Origin: Aspidapion aeneum
Taxonomy: Eukaryota > Arthropoda > Insecta > Coleoptera > Brentidae
DNA length: 64,000 bases
Direction: 5' to 3'
Assembly (NCBI GenBank): GCA_963576565.1
Contig: CAUYVT010000074.1
Span: forward strand, 17,614-81,613
Position 1 is the first letter of the stretch, and each line of letters begins with the position of its first letter. The notes under the pieces were generated by a model, which did not search any database, was not told the origin of the DNA, and worked only from the letters and a program-made list of their open reading frames with translations. The position numbers and the translations under genes are program-made. This document shows positions 57,801 to 64,000 of this stretch, piece after piece.

Positions 57801-60800
57801 TTATCTTAAGGACCGCAAAAAGGATAGACTTATACCCATTGATATTGCTATTTCATAGGTTTGCATTCTGCATCGTAAGGTACCGTAGGTATTGCAATAA
57901 TACGTACTATATGGAAATAATATGCATATATCTTTAAAAGCAACCAATCAGGTCTTTTTTGCTTAAAGACCCCAAGGCCCTCATGTTTGCATCATGAATG
58001 GGCAGTTACCGTGGGTATTGGAATATTATCTATATATAAATAAGATTGTAATGTAAGATTTTAATTAAAAACATGGGTTATTATGAAACTATTAACATTA
58101 ATTATTGTCGGTTTATTATTGCAATATAATTAATACCATGGAATGTCCCTTAAATGTATACCAGGTGCTCCAATTAAATGACAAACAGCGCCTCCCCTGA
58201 CCTACTTCTCGTACCTACGAGTCACACCCCCCACTACTATGTATGTATTCGAAAGTGGTGGCAGGCCCTACTGGACCTCCATGCACTGCGACCACATATG
58301 GATCTATTGTGTCCACCTACCTACATACTGAGTTTGACTAAAGTGGCATATTTTTTTCCACCCAGCACATAAAAACTCTGCAGATTACAACAATAAATTA
58401 TTTAGGCTTAACACTTTAGCTCAAAGATATACCACTAAGGCCCCTGCTTTATTAGCCATCACACCCCCCCCCCCCCCAATACAACCACTAAAAGGTGAAA
58501 ACATGTTTCTAGAACTTTTTTTATTTATAGAAACTTTTTTTTAAATAAAGAATTAAACTAAATTTTATCTGTAACTGTCTTAAAGATATACCACTAAGGC
58601 CCCTGCATTATTAGCCATCACACCACCCCACTACTACCACTAAAAGGTAAAAACATGTTTCTAAAACTTTTTTTATTTATAGAAACTTTATTTTTTTTAA
58701 TAAAGAATTAAACTAAATTTTATCTGTAAATGTTTTTGAGATATTAATTAAAGTTGAAATTTTTCTATGGAATGATTCTTTTAATTTGATTTTTAAAATC
58801 GGCGCAAAATTTTCTTTAAAATTTATAACACTTAATATTTTAAACTCACAATTTAGGTATTTTTTCTAATAAAAAATAGGAACTCATTATTATAGAATTA
58901 AGTTTCTAAGGAACAATAAAGCTCTTGTATTTTGAATCTTACGATAAGGATTTTTGTTTATTTCCAAAAATATAAAATCATGTTCAAAGCTTTTAGGCAG
59001 CAACGCCTATTTAAAGCTTCTCGCAAAACATAATTTTATTATGCAAATTTTATATAAAGCAGATTTTTAGCAGAGATACTTCTTTTGTTACAAAATTACC
59101 TGTTTGCGTCAGAGTGCGTAAGAGTGTTCGTAAGAGGATTTGAATATATGCATGGTTTTCCTTATTTTATTTTTATTTGTCAAACACACTGTGTTTATTG
59201 TATTACAATCTAGTCAATAAGACTAGAAAAGTTAGATTTAAACTTAGGATTTACTCAACACTTCTCCCCGCTTTGCTTTATCTGTAACTCACAATTGTGT
59301 TGTGTTTATAGCATTGTTTTATTTTATGTATTTCATTTAATTTACTAGTTCTAATGGCTTCACTCTTTTTGGTCTTCGAACTAGCATAGTATTGTCTATT
59401 AGCTTATTTGCTTCCACATTCACATGTCGATGGAGTCTATCTTCATGGCTTTTTGCGTACTTTTTTATAGACTCTGCTACAGTTTCGATGTTTAGGTCCC
59501 GATGAAGATCACTATTGCGAACGTACCAAGCTGCATTCACAATGTTTCTTAATACTTTATTTTGAAATTTCTGTAAAACTAGAATGTTACTCTCTTTAGA
59601 ACAACCCCATAATTGAATACCATATTATCAGGATAGAAAATAATGTCCCTAAATAAATTAACCCTAAACAATCTAAGGAAATGAACTTCTGTATATAGTT
59701 CAATATGTATTAAAACGTGTAATAAACTGTATACAGAATAAAAACCATAAGCGATTGACCGGTCATCGATGATGTTTATACAGGAAACAAAACACATCTC
59801 GATATCCTATCAATGGCAAACGGTTTTTATTAAAAGCATCTCCAAAAAAGTTTAGCAGTTAGTTGTAAGCTGAGAACGTAACTTGTGCCACTGGTTTTAG
59901 TATTTGTCTAGAAAGCAGAAACTTATTATGAATTGTTACATGAGCTTTAAGTGCCATACCGAGATATTTTTCCTGATTTGAATATGGTAAGGGAATGTTG
60001 TTAATTATGATTAGTATGTGGTTTACATTTTTGTTTCGATTTCATTTAATTTTATTCGCCACTTTGTGGTCCAACTGTGAACGTCTATCAGATATCTATT
60101 TTTAGTTTAAAATTCTATATGCTACACGTTATCAAATGCTTGTGCTACATCTAGAAAGACTGCAGAACAAACTTTTCCCTCTTCTAGTGCTTTTTCTATT
60201 ATATTAGTAATTCTGTGTAATTGATCTATCGTCTTTCTATGATTGGTTTTATTATTTTAAGCAATATTTTTTCAATCAGCTTTGATATAATTGGCAGCAA
60301 AGATATTGGCTTGTAAGATGACATGTCATGGAGTGGCTTTCCTGGTTTTGGAATTATGATAAATTATGCAGCTTTCCATAGTTTAGGTACACACCTAAGC
60401 CTAAAGGACGCATTAATTAGGTTGCATAGTTTTATGATAACTTTCTGGGAAGTTGTTTTATGACTTCCGCGTTAATGAGATCATAGCCTGGGGCTTTTTT
60501 TTAATTAAAGCAATTAAACAAAAGTTCGAAATTAGGCAAGTTTATAAAATATGCCGCTTTTCCCGCAACTAAAGTTTGATCCGTTGAATTTTTTCGACTT
60601 TTGTCAGAAACTTCTCAATAAAAAGAAAATTAAATCGGGGTCTTCCATAACCAACTAGTTCTTGATGGTGAACGTCATATAATTGCAAAACACAAGAACA
60701 AATATGTCTCAAATTAGTGATGGTCAATAGAAAATGTGCAAAAAATTGAGATCCATAAGCAGTATGGACGTCCTAGGTGTAAAAAAAAGAAAAATCTTAC

Positions 60801-60978
60801 CAAATGGGGACAACTCGGGCTCCTCCGCTTTCCAAAAATTTGACATATGACGCAGCTATGTAACTGTCATAACGCGTGTCGGGAAAAAGTCCGGAAATAA
60901 TATAGGTTTCTTGAGAGAGGACGCCTATGACGGGACTGTCAGTACCTGCGCTCTTGTGAAGGTCATTGATTATTTCAG
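37627..60978 (-). CDS. gamma-glutamyl hydrolase, five-exon gene (5' partial)
   Basis: This gene encodes a gamma-glutamyl hydrolase (folylpolyglutamate hydrolase, peptidase C26), a lysosomal or secreted enzyme that trims glutamates from folate polyglutamates. Exons at 60978-60801, 56101-56051, 42338-42217, 41585-41475 and 38117-37627 join in matching phase with GT-AG borders. Family blocks seen in order are [10 protein letters not shown], the PGGG block, the nucleophile region [13 protein letters not shown] and the catalytic-His region GVQFHPEK. The joined length is about 317 residues, close to the full family length. The missing part is the start codon and signal peptide, which should lie upstream of 60978 or outside the window. 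Introns are 4.7, 13.7, 0.63 and 3.4 kb and are filled with transposons. No frameshift or stop is seen in the five exons, so it looks functional. Confidence 0.93.
39116..39565 (+). pseudogene. THAP-domain transposase-type gene remnant
   Basis: Segment 1 (39121-39330) reads [20 protein letters not shown] and, after a frameshift near 39235, [20 protein letters not shown] followed by KVFCQ. This has the C-x4-C start, the conserved W and the Y-S-x-V-C end of a THAP finger. After an intron-like gap with TTTTTTACTATTCTAG, segment 2 (39471) continues [16 protein letters not shown]. The rest of the protein is absent or decayed. It is dead because of the frameshift and the missing C-x2-H pair. Confidence 0.7.
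40775..40937. mobile_element. G/C-run MITE, copy 2
   Basis: It is the complement of the family at 25364: ends ...GCCCCCTTGGTGCGCCCATG, core ATATTTCCATATATTTCATG in complement, CTCATGAT. It is nested in the THAP element next to its right arm. Confidence 0.65.
41475..41585 (-). CDS. GGH exon D (catalytic Cys)
   Basis: The exon encodes [20 protein letters not shown] followed by a Cys-containing stretch ending in PLDFAN. The Cys of GVCLGM is the expected nucleophile. The acceptor is TTTTTTGAAG and the donor is GTAAGT. It enters and leaves in phase 1. Confidence 0.94.
41690..41830. repeat. TTTTATGACTAAATAAA tandem repeat
   Basis: About seven irregular units sit in the short GGH intron between exons C and D. 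Confidence 0.75.
42217..42338 (-). CDS. GGH exon C (PGGG motif)
   Basis: The exon encodes [20 protein letters not shown] and then [19 protein letters not shown]. It has a TTTTTAG acceptor and a GTAAGT donor. The PGGG loop is the typical class-I glutamine-amidotransferase-like glycine motif of GGH. Confidence 0.94.
42489..43756. mobile_element. hAT-like element, 1.27 kb (tentative)
   Basis: The left end CAGTGGCGGTTT and the right end GCCGCCTCAGGCTACTG look like hAT termini, and GTGCAC recurs just inside both. No 8-bp duplication is visible, so the borders are uncertain. The palindrome GAAGTGTAAACTTC near 43117 and its kin GAAGTTTACACTTC near 43350 may mark a nested MITE. Confidence 0.45.
43853..44705. 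mobile_element. foldback opened by a MITE
   Basis: The arms 43853-44010 and 44576-44705 are inverted copies (GCGGCTACGTCA, AAGATAATGGCTTTGTT, AAGAATTTTCTT). The 44158-44580 MITE lies between them. The short frame 43854-44039 is the left arm. Confidence 0.7.
44150..44580. mobile_element. 430-bp MITE, copy 1
   Basis: It starts ATACGTAATATTCCAATACT and ends TTACCGTGGGTATCGGAATA, with an imperfect TIR. It is nearly identical in order to 57592-58028. Confidence 0.8.
44728..45712. mobile_element. 985-bp TIR element without coding
   Basis: The termini CCCACATAGCACAATCACG and GTGATTTTTGTGCTATGTGG plus G are complements. TAAC occurs close to both flanks, but no clean duplication is seen. No transposase frame is present. 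Confidence 0.75.
46036..46562. mobile_element. 0.5-kb foldback
   Basis: The arms 46036-46155 and 46440-46562 are complements with high identity (GCGATGGGCGTATT, ATGGACTAAAAAGCATAAAA). Confidence 0.8.
46688..47165. repeat. retroelement-like repeat with an internal duplication and (CATA)n tail
   Basis: A block of about 150 bp (CAAACTAAAATTTTACCCCC...) at 46693-46850 is repeated at 46972-47110. It ends in a (CATA)n run at 47127-47163. This is the usual look of an RTE-like LINE 3' end; there is no coding part. Confidence 0.65.
47464..47974. mobile_element. 511-bp MITE with TA target, mariner-like
   Basis: TA-GGGAGTTATTGCAATAAAGC at the left and GGCTTTATTGCAATAAGTCC plus C-TA at the right. Partial copies: the right end at 55757-55838 and a terminus at about 1727. 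Confidence 0.75.
48290..48800 (-). pseudogene. Penelope-like element, GIY-YIG C-terminal part
   Basis: Read on the minus strand: [20 protein letters not shown], then a break, then [20 protein letters not shown] and FIEAAFI. Penelope-like proteins end with a GIY-YIG domain whose last blocks look like this (S-A-L-A-H, H-x-I-F-x-A-x-L-H-R-E). Frames shift and the catalytic start is missing. Confidence 0.7.
48824..48896 (+). tRNA. tRNA-like gene, anticodon AGA by position
   Basis: GCTTCGGTAGTTCAGTGGTT starts a 72-nt cloverleaf. The acceptor stem GCTTCGG/CCGAAGC and T stem CCGGG/CCCGG pair fully. D stem GTTC/GAAT and anticodon stem TTTGC/GCAAG each have one G-T pair. The B box GGTTCGATCCC is near consensus and CTTTTTTC follows 8 nt downstream. 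Loop CTAGATA puts AGA at 34-36 (Ser code), but there is no long variable arm and position 37 is T, so it may be a pseudogene or SINE source. The body is closest to tRNA-Gly/Val types. Confidence 0.7.
48945..49000 (-). pseudogene. Penelope-like fragment ([12 protein letters not shown])
   Basis: On the minus strand this reads [14 protein letters not shown] and matches 14675-14715 of the Penelope-like RT copy. It breaks off at about 48946. Confidence 0.65.
49005..49520. other. non-coding
   Basis: AT-rich; nothing recognised. Confidence 0.35.
49522..50160. mobile_element. 640-bp TIR element
   Basis: The left end AAAGCGGGGTCTACACATAA and the right end TTATGTCTAGACCGGGCTT are complements with few changes, continuing into ACGTTTTGCC / GGCAAGACGT. 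The 108-residue frame at 49456-49782 crosses the left border and is not a gene. Confidence 0.75.
50330..50800. other. repeat-like, non-coding
   Basis: It begins ACAGGGTGTTAATAAG, similar to the sequence at 61106. No gene. Confidence 0.35.
50813..52073. mobile_element. 1.26-kb FB-like foldback with minisatellite ends
   Basis: Both ends carry short tandem units: GGGACAATTCGCCGCGGCCG-type at 50818-50897 and the complement at 51976-52066. Next come arms of more than 500 bp with ATTACCAATGGCAATTG / CAATTGCCAATGGTAA and AAGCGCC landmarks. The inner part repeats AAAATGGCGGATT motifs many times. This resembles the build of Drosophila FB elements (foldback arms made of tandem repeats); kinship is not claimed. 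Confidence 0.85.
52240..53000. mobile_element. relative of the 12576-13195 element
   Basis: It shares TACCCGTAAATTAAAAATCA, GCTAATCGGGTAAAAA, TAATGGACACCTAATAAGTG and, at the right, GCGCCATCTACCGAAGTACG with 12576-12900. It is interrupted by a MITE at 52438-52829. Confidence 0.75.
52438..52829. mobile_element. 390-bp nested MITE, CACGGTAAAA termini
   Basis: CACGGTAAAAAAATTTGTCT at the left and GACAATTTTTTTTACCGTG at the right are complements. The relative at 12.74 kb has no such insertion at this point, which confirms the borders. Confidence 0.8.
53393..53561 (+). CDS. possible first exon with signal peptide
   Basis: ATG at 53393 opens a frame with a basic stretch (NKFKK), a hydrophobic core [13 protein letters not shown] and a likely cleavage after TNG. 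It continues [20 protein letters not shown] to a GTACGT donor at 53562. It lies inside the large GGH intron on the opposite strand. No later exon is recognised, and the poly-T within the frame makes chance possible. Confidence 0.25.
53570..53621. repeat. (TA)n microsatellite, LINE B 3' tail
   Basis: It lies at the 3' end of the minus-strand LINE, as at 12149-12213. Confidence 0.85.
53622..54535 (-). pseudogene. LINE family B, RT active site to C-terminus
   Basis: On the minus strand: [13 protein letters not shown] at 54535, [20 protein letters not shown] (the FADD catalytic motif), [17 protein letters not shown], a stop, [17 protein letters not shown], then the open frame 53983-53630 with [18 protein letters not shown] and [16 protein letters not shown]. 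Stops and frameshifts separate the pieces. It is cut on the 5' side by the foldback at 54549. It is related to but distinct from family A. Confidence 0.85.
54549..55562. mobile_element. 1.0-kb foldback with one (TA)n-expanded arm
   Basis: The ends are GGGTCTTGAACGTGAT and ATCACATTGTTCAAGATCC. Further pairs are CGGTGGATAGAATAGACCGG / CCGGTATATTCTATCCACCG and GGTGGTCCAGCTGATTTT / AAAATCAGCTGGACCACC. The left arm has a (TA)n run at 54786-54846 that the right arm lacks. It interrupts LINE family B. Confidence 0.82.
55740..55838. repeat. right end of the 47464-type MITE
   Basis: TTTATTGCAATAAGTCCCTA and GAAACTGTCAGAATAGTG match the right part of 47464-47974. Confidence 0.7.
56051..56101 (-). CDS. 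GGH exon B (51 nt)
   Basis: This tiny exon encodes [16 protein letters not shown]. It has a TTTTTTTAG acceptor and a GTAAGA donor. Its first G completes the Trp of exon A and its last GG is completed to Gly by exon C. The position matches the family stretch between the VPI strand and the PGGG motif. Confidence 0.9.
56110..57590. other. GGH intron, mostly unassigned
   Basis: A short piece at 56145-56210 (CAAACAAGTTTTCGGGGCTA) is an end of the 12576 family. A minus-strand stretch at 56800-57165 is protein-like in patches, but no domain is recognised. Confidence 0.35.
57592..58028. mobile_element. 430-bp MITE, copy 2
   Basis: It matches 44150-44580 along its whole length. AATATTCCAATACTCCCTGT at the left and GTGGGTATTGGAATATT at the right. 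Confidence 0.82.
58421..58732. repeat. two-copy tandem duplication, about 155 bp
   Basis: AAAGATATACCACTAAGGCC through TTAAACTAAATTTTATCTGT occurs twice in a row. The first copy has an expanded C run at 58465-58478. Confidence 0.88.
58735..59335. other. non-coding
   Basis: AT-rich; nothing recognised apart from the LINE 3' UTR near the end. Confidence 0.35.
59337..60520 (-). pseudogene. jockey-type LINE ORF2, RT to C-terminus, decayed
   Basis: On the minus strand from 60510: [65 protein letters not shown] (first catalytic Asp), [11 protein letters not shown], then after many stops [20 protein letters not shown] and [13 protein letters not shown] at the end (59337). The order and the C-terminal block are characteristic of jockey-group LINEs. 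The second Asp motif (FADD) region is deleted. It lies in the GGH intron A-B, same strand as the gene. Confidence 0.88.
60801..60978 (-). CDS. GGH exon A (N-terminal catalytic fold)
   Basis: The exon encodes [20 protein letters not shown] and continues through [25 protein letters not shown] acceptor precedes it and a GTAAGA donor follows a split Trp codon. It starts in a split codon, so a further 5' exon must exist. A short reading frame runs upstream to 61021, but it lies before the acceptor and has no hydrophobic signal, so I do not use that Met. Confidence 0.92.
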
Positions 60979-61025
60979 CTGAAAAATGTTTTGTTTTTAA
61001 AAAATAATTTTGAAAAATCACTCTT

Positions 61026-62887
61026 TACCATCCTAGCCCCACAGACACACACACACACACACACACACGGACAGACGCGAGACATCACGACGAGATTGAT
61101 AATATACAGAGTGTTAATAAAGTATGTCGCCAAACTTCAGAGGATTATTATTTGAGTGATTTTAAGAAAAAAAGTTGTATGAAGTTTGTGAAAGTTTTGA
61201 TTTTTTGTTTGTTTTTTCTTTATAACTCGTTCAGTTTTTGAGATGTTTAGCTTAAATCTGGCACATACATCATTAAGCATGCCAAATATTAGGAAAAAAA
61301 CTACAGGGTGATATTTATTTCGTTGTAATATTTCTCCCAGAACTATTTTGCAGTAAGTAATTGTATTGTCGCACCCCGAATTTCGTGACTATAGCGTGCG
61401 AGCCATATTGGTAGGGTTGTTGGAGAAGACGAGGAATTGTCAGTCTCCAAATAACCTTACCGATATATATTTTATTTAAATATAAAATTAAATAGCTTTG
61501 GAATGAAAACAATGTAATGGTTTAAGACATGTATTCGTAATATTAAAATTCCCTTTCTTTTATAAAATGATATCCAATATAAATATAAAGATGCTTACAG
61601 TATTAATCGTAATAAAACCAGGCACAGGTCAGGACACATCTTTGGGCTCTGTACTGTTTTACTTTCACACCCCTACTGATGCCCGCTAATGAGCCAAGCG
61701 CGGATCTGGGAAAAATTCTAGGGGGGGTGGGGTTATAGTCGACGAAAATTTTTGTTGTAATATATTTTTTTTATAGGGGGTGTAATTTTCCTGTTTTCAC
61801 TTATTTTATTAGGAAAAAGTGAATTTTTTTTTCGAGGGGGGGTAATTACCCCATTACCACCCCCTCAAATCCGCGCTTGTAATGAGCCAGAACCTCCCAA
61901 TACAACTTTCTTCCTGCGTCAGCACTTATTTGCGATGGCTCGTTGCCAGGGCCATAATTGCTGACACATCAAAGCGAAGTTCGTTCACTGAACTTTTATA
62001 AGGTACTGCCTCCTCAGCATTTAGGTGAAAAAATAATAAATTTTATGAAAATCTGATTTTAATATTTTATAAGATCGGCCCCCCTGAATGCTGGACCCCA
62101 GCATTGAAGCTTCTGCCTGCCTGCGCGATAATGAAATGACTAAAAAAATAATTAAAAAGTGCAATAACTAAAAAAGAAACGATGATATTTCAAAAAAAAT
62201 GTCCTGTCCTACCCTGCTAAAATAAAAAAATCTACGCAATTTAAAAAAATTCAATTACAAAAAAATATAAATTAAAAACACAATTTTTTACATAAATATA
62301 GAATTTGCAAAACAAAATATAAAACAACTAGCTTCCATCTGGGTTTTCCCTTGGCCTGGTATGTATGGATAAAAGCATTATCCATTGTTGTGCATTGTTC
62401 CATCTCCACTCTGTGTCTTGTTGATTGCGGCTTTAGATCGATATGGCTGTACCCTAGGGTTGGTGTGCTGTGGTTGTATGCTCTAACCGTTTTTGAGAAA
62501 AAACACAAAAAAAGATCATTTGTATCTTCGATTGCTATTCAGAAATTATATGAAACTCGCATAAAATTAAAATGATGTAATGTATTGACTATTTTAAATT
62601 TTAGTGTCATTTAGTCAGGTATAAATTTTCCTTTTTTGTCTTTTTTCTCGAAAACGGTTAGAGAAAGCAAAAATTGCGAAAAATCAAAAAGTTTCTGAAT
62701 AAAACAAAGAATCCATTTTATTAAATCTGCCATTGGCTTAGTGCAAAAAAGATCTGGTGCAAAAAAAAAACGGCTTAACCCCTGAAAAAATATCACCCTG
62801 TAGTTTTTTCGTGATATTAGGCATGCTTAATGGTGTATGCCTTGTAGCTAAAAACATGTCATGCGCGTGAGCGGGCTAGGAAGGTAA
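61026..62887. mobile_element. long inverted-repeat region, (CA)n family relative
   Basis: ACCATCCTAGCCC with (CA)n and GACATCACGACGAGATTGAT at the left; GGGCTAGGAAGGTAAAAAT at the right. Inner complement: CATTAAGCATGCCAAATATT and ACTACAGGGTGATATT against AATATCACCCTGTAGTTTTT and AGGCATGCTTAATG. Similar ends occur at 6590-6750. The middle is unassigned except for the MITE at 61695. Confidence 0.55.
61695..61879. mobile_element. 185-bp MITE with perfect 8-bp TSD
   Basis: CAAGCGCGGATCTGGG at the left and CTCAAATCCGCGCTTG at the right, with TAATGAGC directly on both sides (61687-61694 and 61880-61887). The 8-bp duplication fits a hAT MITE. Confidence 0.88.
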
Positions 62888-62891
62888 AAAT

Positions 62892-63947
62892 CAGTGGCGG
62901 CAGCTACAGGGAGGGCAACGGGGCAGTGCCCCCCTAAAACTAGACAACAAAGAGTATTTTTAATTGATTTATTTTTAAAAAAAGTTAAATCTTCCCTTAC
63001 GACATGATTGTCTAGTTCTTTTTATTATCTCTGGTTAACAACAAGCGATTAATTGGGTGAACTTTTTTACCGTAGATAATTACAAGCCGGCAGCGCCGCG
63101 CGGGGCAAGATTTCAATTTCACCCGTTTTTCAGCGGTGTATGGGTCATCATCATCGTGTGGAAACGTTCATGCCCTTTCTAGTGTTGCCGGTTCTATACT
63201 TAGTGAAGACGTATGCATTTGTTTTGATTTGTGGTTTGTCAGTAGTAAAAAGCCTTGCCAGGCGCGTGTCATTGTTTGTTTTCGTTATCGTTTGTTTATA
63301 AAATGGAAATAAATATCGTCGATTACATAATTAACTGTGCAAATATAAATACGTTGACATATGAACTTCACAAAAACAAAAAAACAAAAACTTATAATAG
63401 AAAATTTAATAAAAAATTATACGATGCTGAAAACTGGTTGTGCGGTTGTGAAAAAAGAAATGCTTTGTTTCGCTTTATTTGTCTTGTTATGAACAATCAA
63501 CGAAGTGATCCTGCGTGCAAAGGGAATGTGTGATATCAAGCACTTTAAAATTTAAAAAGACACAAAGTAAGTGGTATCCATTTAAATAACTACATAGAAT
63601 TTTGTATGCTAGGCAAGACTGATATTAGGTGTCAATTGAATAGTGCCTATAGGCAAAACATTACCGAACATAATGAAAATGTGACAAAAACTAGACATAT
63701 ACTTAGTAGGTTAATAGACTGTTTCTTCTGTGGGATTTTTGAGGTTGCTCTACGGGGCCATGAATAAGAAAGGCGAATGGACTTTATCTATAAACAAATA
63801 AACTAAAAACTACACCAAGTAGCTGCTTGTTTGGAACATGCTAAAACAAAATTGTTTCGGTAAGTTTTTTTATCTAATTTTTCAAGCAATTTAAATTTCT
63901 GCCCTCCTACCCCCCCTCCCAATTTATAACGTCACCAGCTGCCACTG
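62892..63947 (+). mobile_element. hAT transposon, 1.06 kb, perfect 8-bp TSD
   Basis: The ends are CAGTGGCGGCAGCT and AGCTGCCACTG. GTAAAAAT flanks both sides (62884-62891 and 63948-63955). The interior codes for parts of a hAT transposase, which shows the family directly. Confidence 0.92.
63255..63770 (+). pseudogene. hAT transposase N-terminal remnants (ZMYM/TTF type)
   Basis: ATG at 63303 starts MEINIVDYIINCANINTLTY, then NWLCGCEKRNALFRFICLVM, which matches the TTF-type zinc region before the core of ZMYM1-like hAT transposases (a W-x-C-G-C...A-F-C-F-x-C pattern; one Cys is Arg here). After a stop near 63533 come LGKTDIRCQLNSAYRQNITE, HNENVTKTRHILSRLIDC and GIFEVALRGHE in another frame, the DUF4371-type block. 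The catalytic DDE core is missing, so the element is non-autonomous. Confidence 0.82.
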
Positions 63948-64000
63948 GTAAAAATGCATATTGACAAGGGTTTTAGTAGAAAAGAATATTAAAAACTTTT

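Noticed and set aside
61315..61512. Minus-strand frame MFSFQSYLILYLN as the GGH signal exon
   Set aside because: No clear donor in the right phase and no typical cleavage site; it lies in repeat sequence.

Overview
The window is a gene-poor, very AT-rich stretch of an animal genome, almost certainly an insect. I favour a beetle, but that is inference from the mix of repeats and from the protein, not a proof. There is no prokaryotic signal: genes are split by GT-AG introns, and most of the sequence is decayed transposable elements, long foldback (inverted-repeat) elements, MITEs, LINE and Penelope-like fragments and microsatellites.

The one clear host gene is a gamma-glutamyl hydrolase (GGH) on the minus strand. 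Five exons spread over about 23 kb (60978 down to 37627) join in perfect phase and give about 317 residues, with the catalytic Cys in GVCLGM and the His in FHPEK. Only the first exon (start codon, signal peptide) is missing. Its introns are packed with transposons: intron 37.6-41.5 kb is nearly filled by a long-TIR element carrying THAP-domain remnants, and the 13.7-kb intron between 42.3 and 56.1 kb holds at least ten elements. Just downstream, the last exon and its 3' UTR are duplicated as broken copies (36.4-37.4 kb).

Layout: 0-4 kb, an acidic open reading frame split by a TE with an 8-bp target duplication, a 4-copy satellite, and a 1.25-kb foldback. 4.5-13.5 kb, RT pseudogenes, foldback relatives, and a LINE split by another element. 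14-16 kb, Penelope-like RT. 17.5-18.1 kb, RNase H end of a LINE. 19-20 kb, foldback. 20.7-21.9 kb, a deleted two-gene DNA transposon with convergent THAP and YqaJ-partner-like first exons. 23.3-30.5 kb, LINE tails and three foldbacks. 32.2-35.6 kb, a tandem array of about nine 400-bp units, each with a minus-strand tRNA-Phe-like sequence and a T-run. 36.4-61 kb, GGH and its TE-filled introns, including a tRNA-like gene at 48.8 kb and an FB-like foldback with minisatellite ends at 50.8-52.1 kb. 61-64 kb, a small MITE and a 1.06-kb hAT element, both with perfect 8-bp target duplications.

The most unusual items are the tRNA-like tandem array with a perfect palindrome inserted in it, the convergent THAP/YqaJ-type deletion derivative, and the THAP element occupying a GGH intron.
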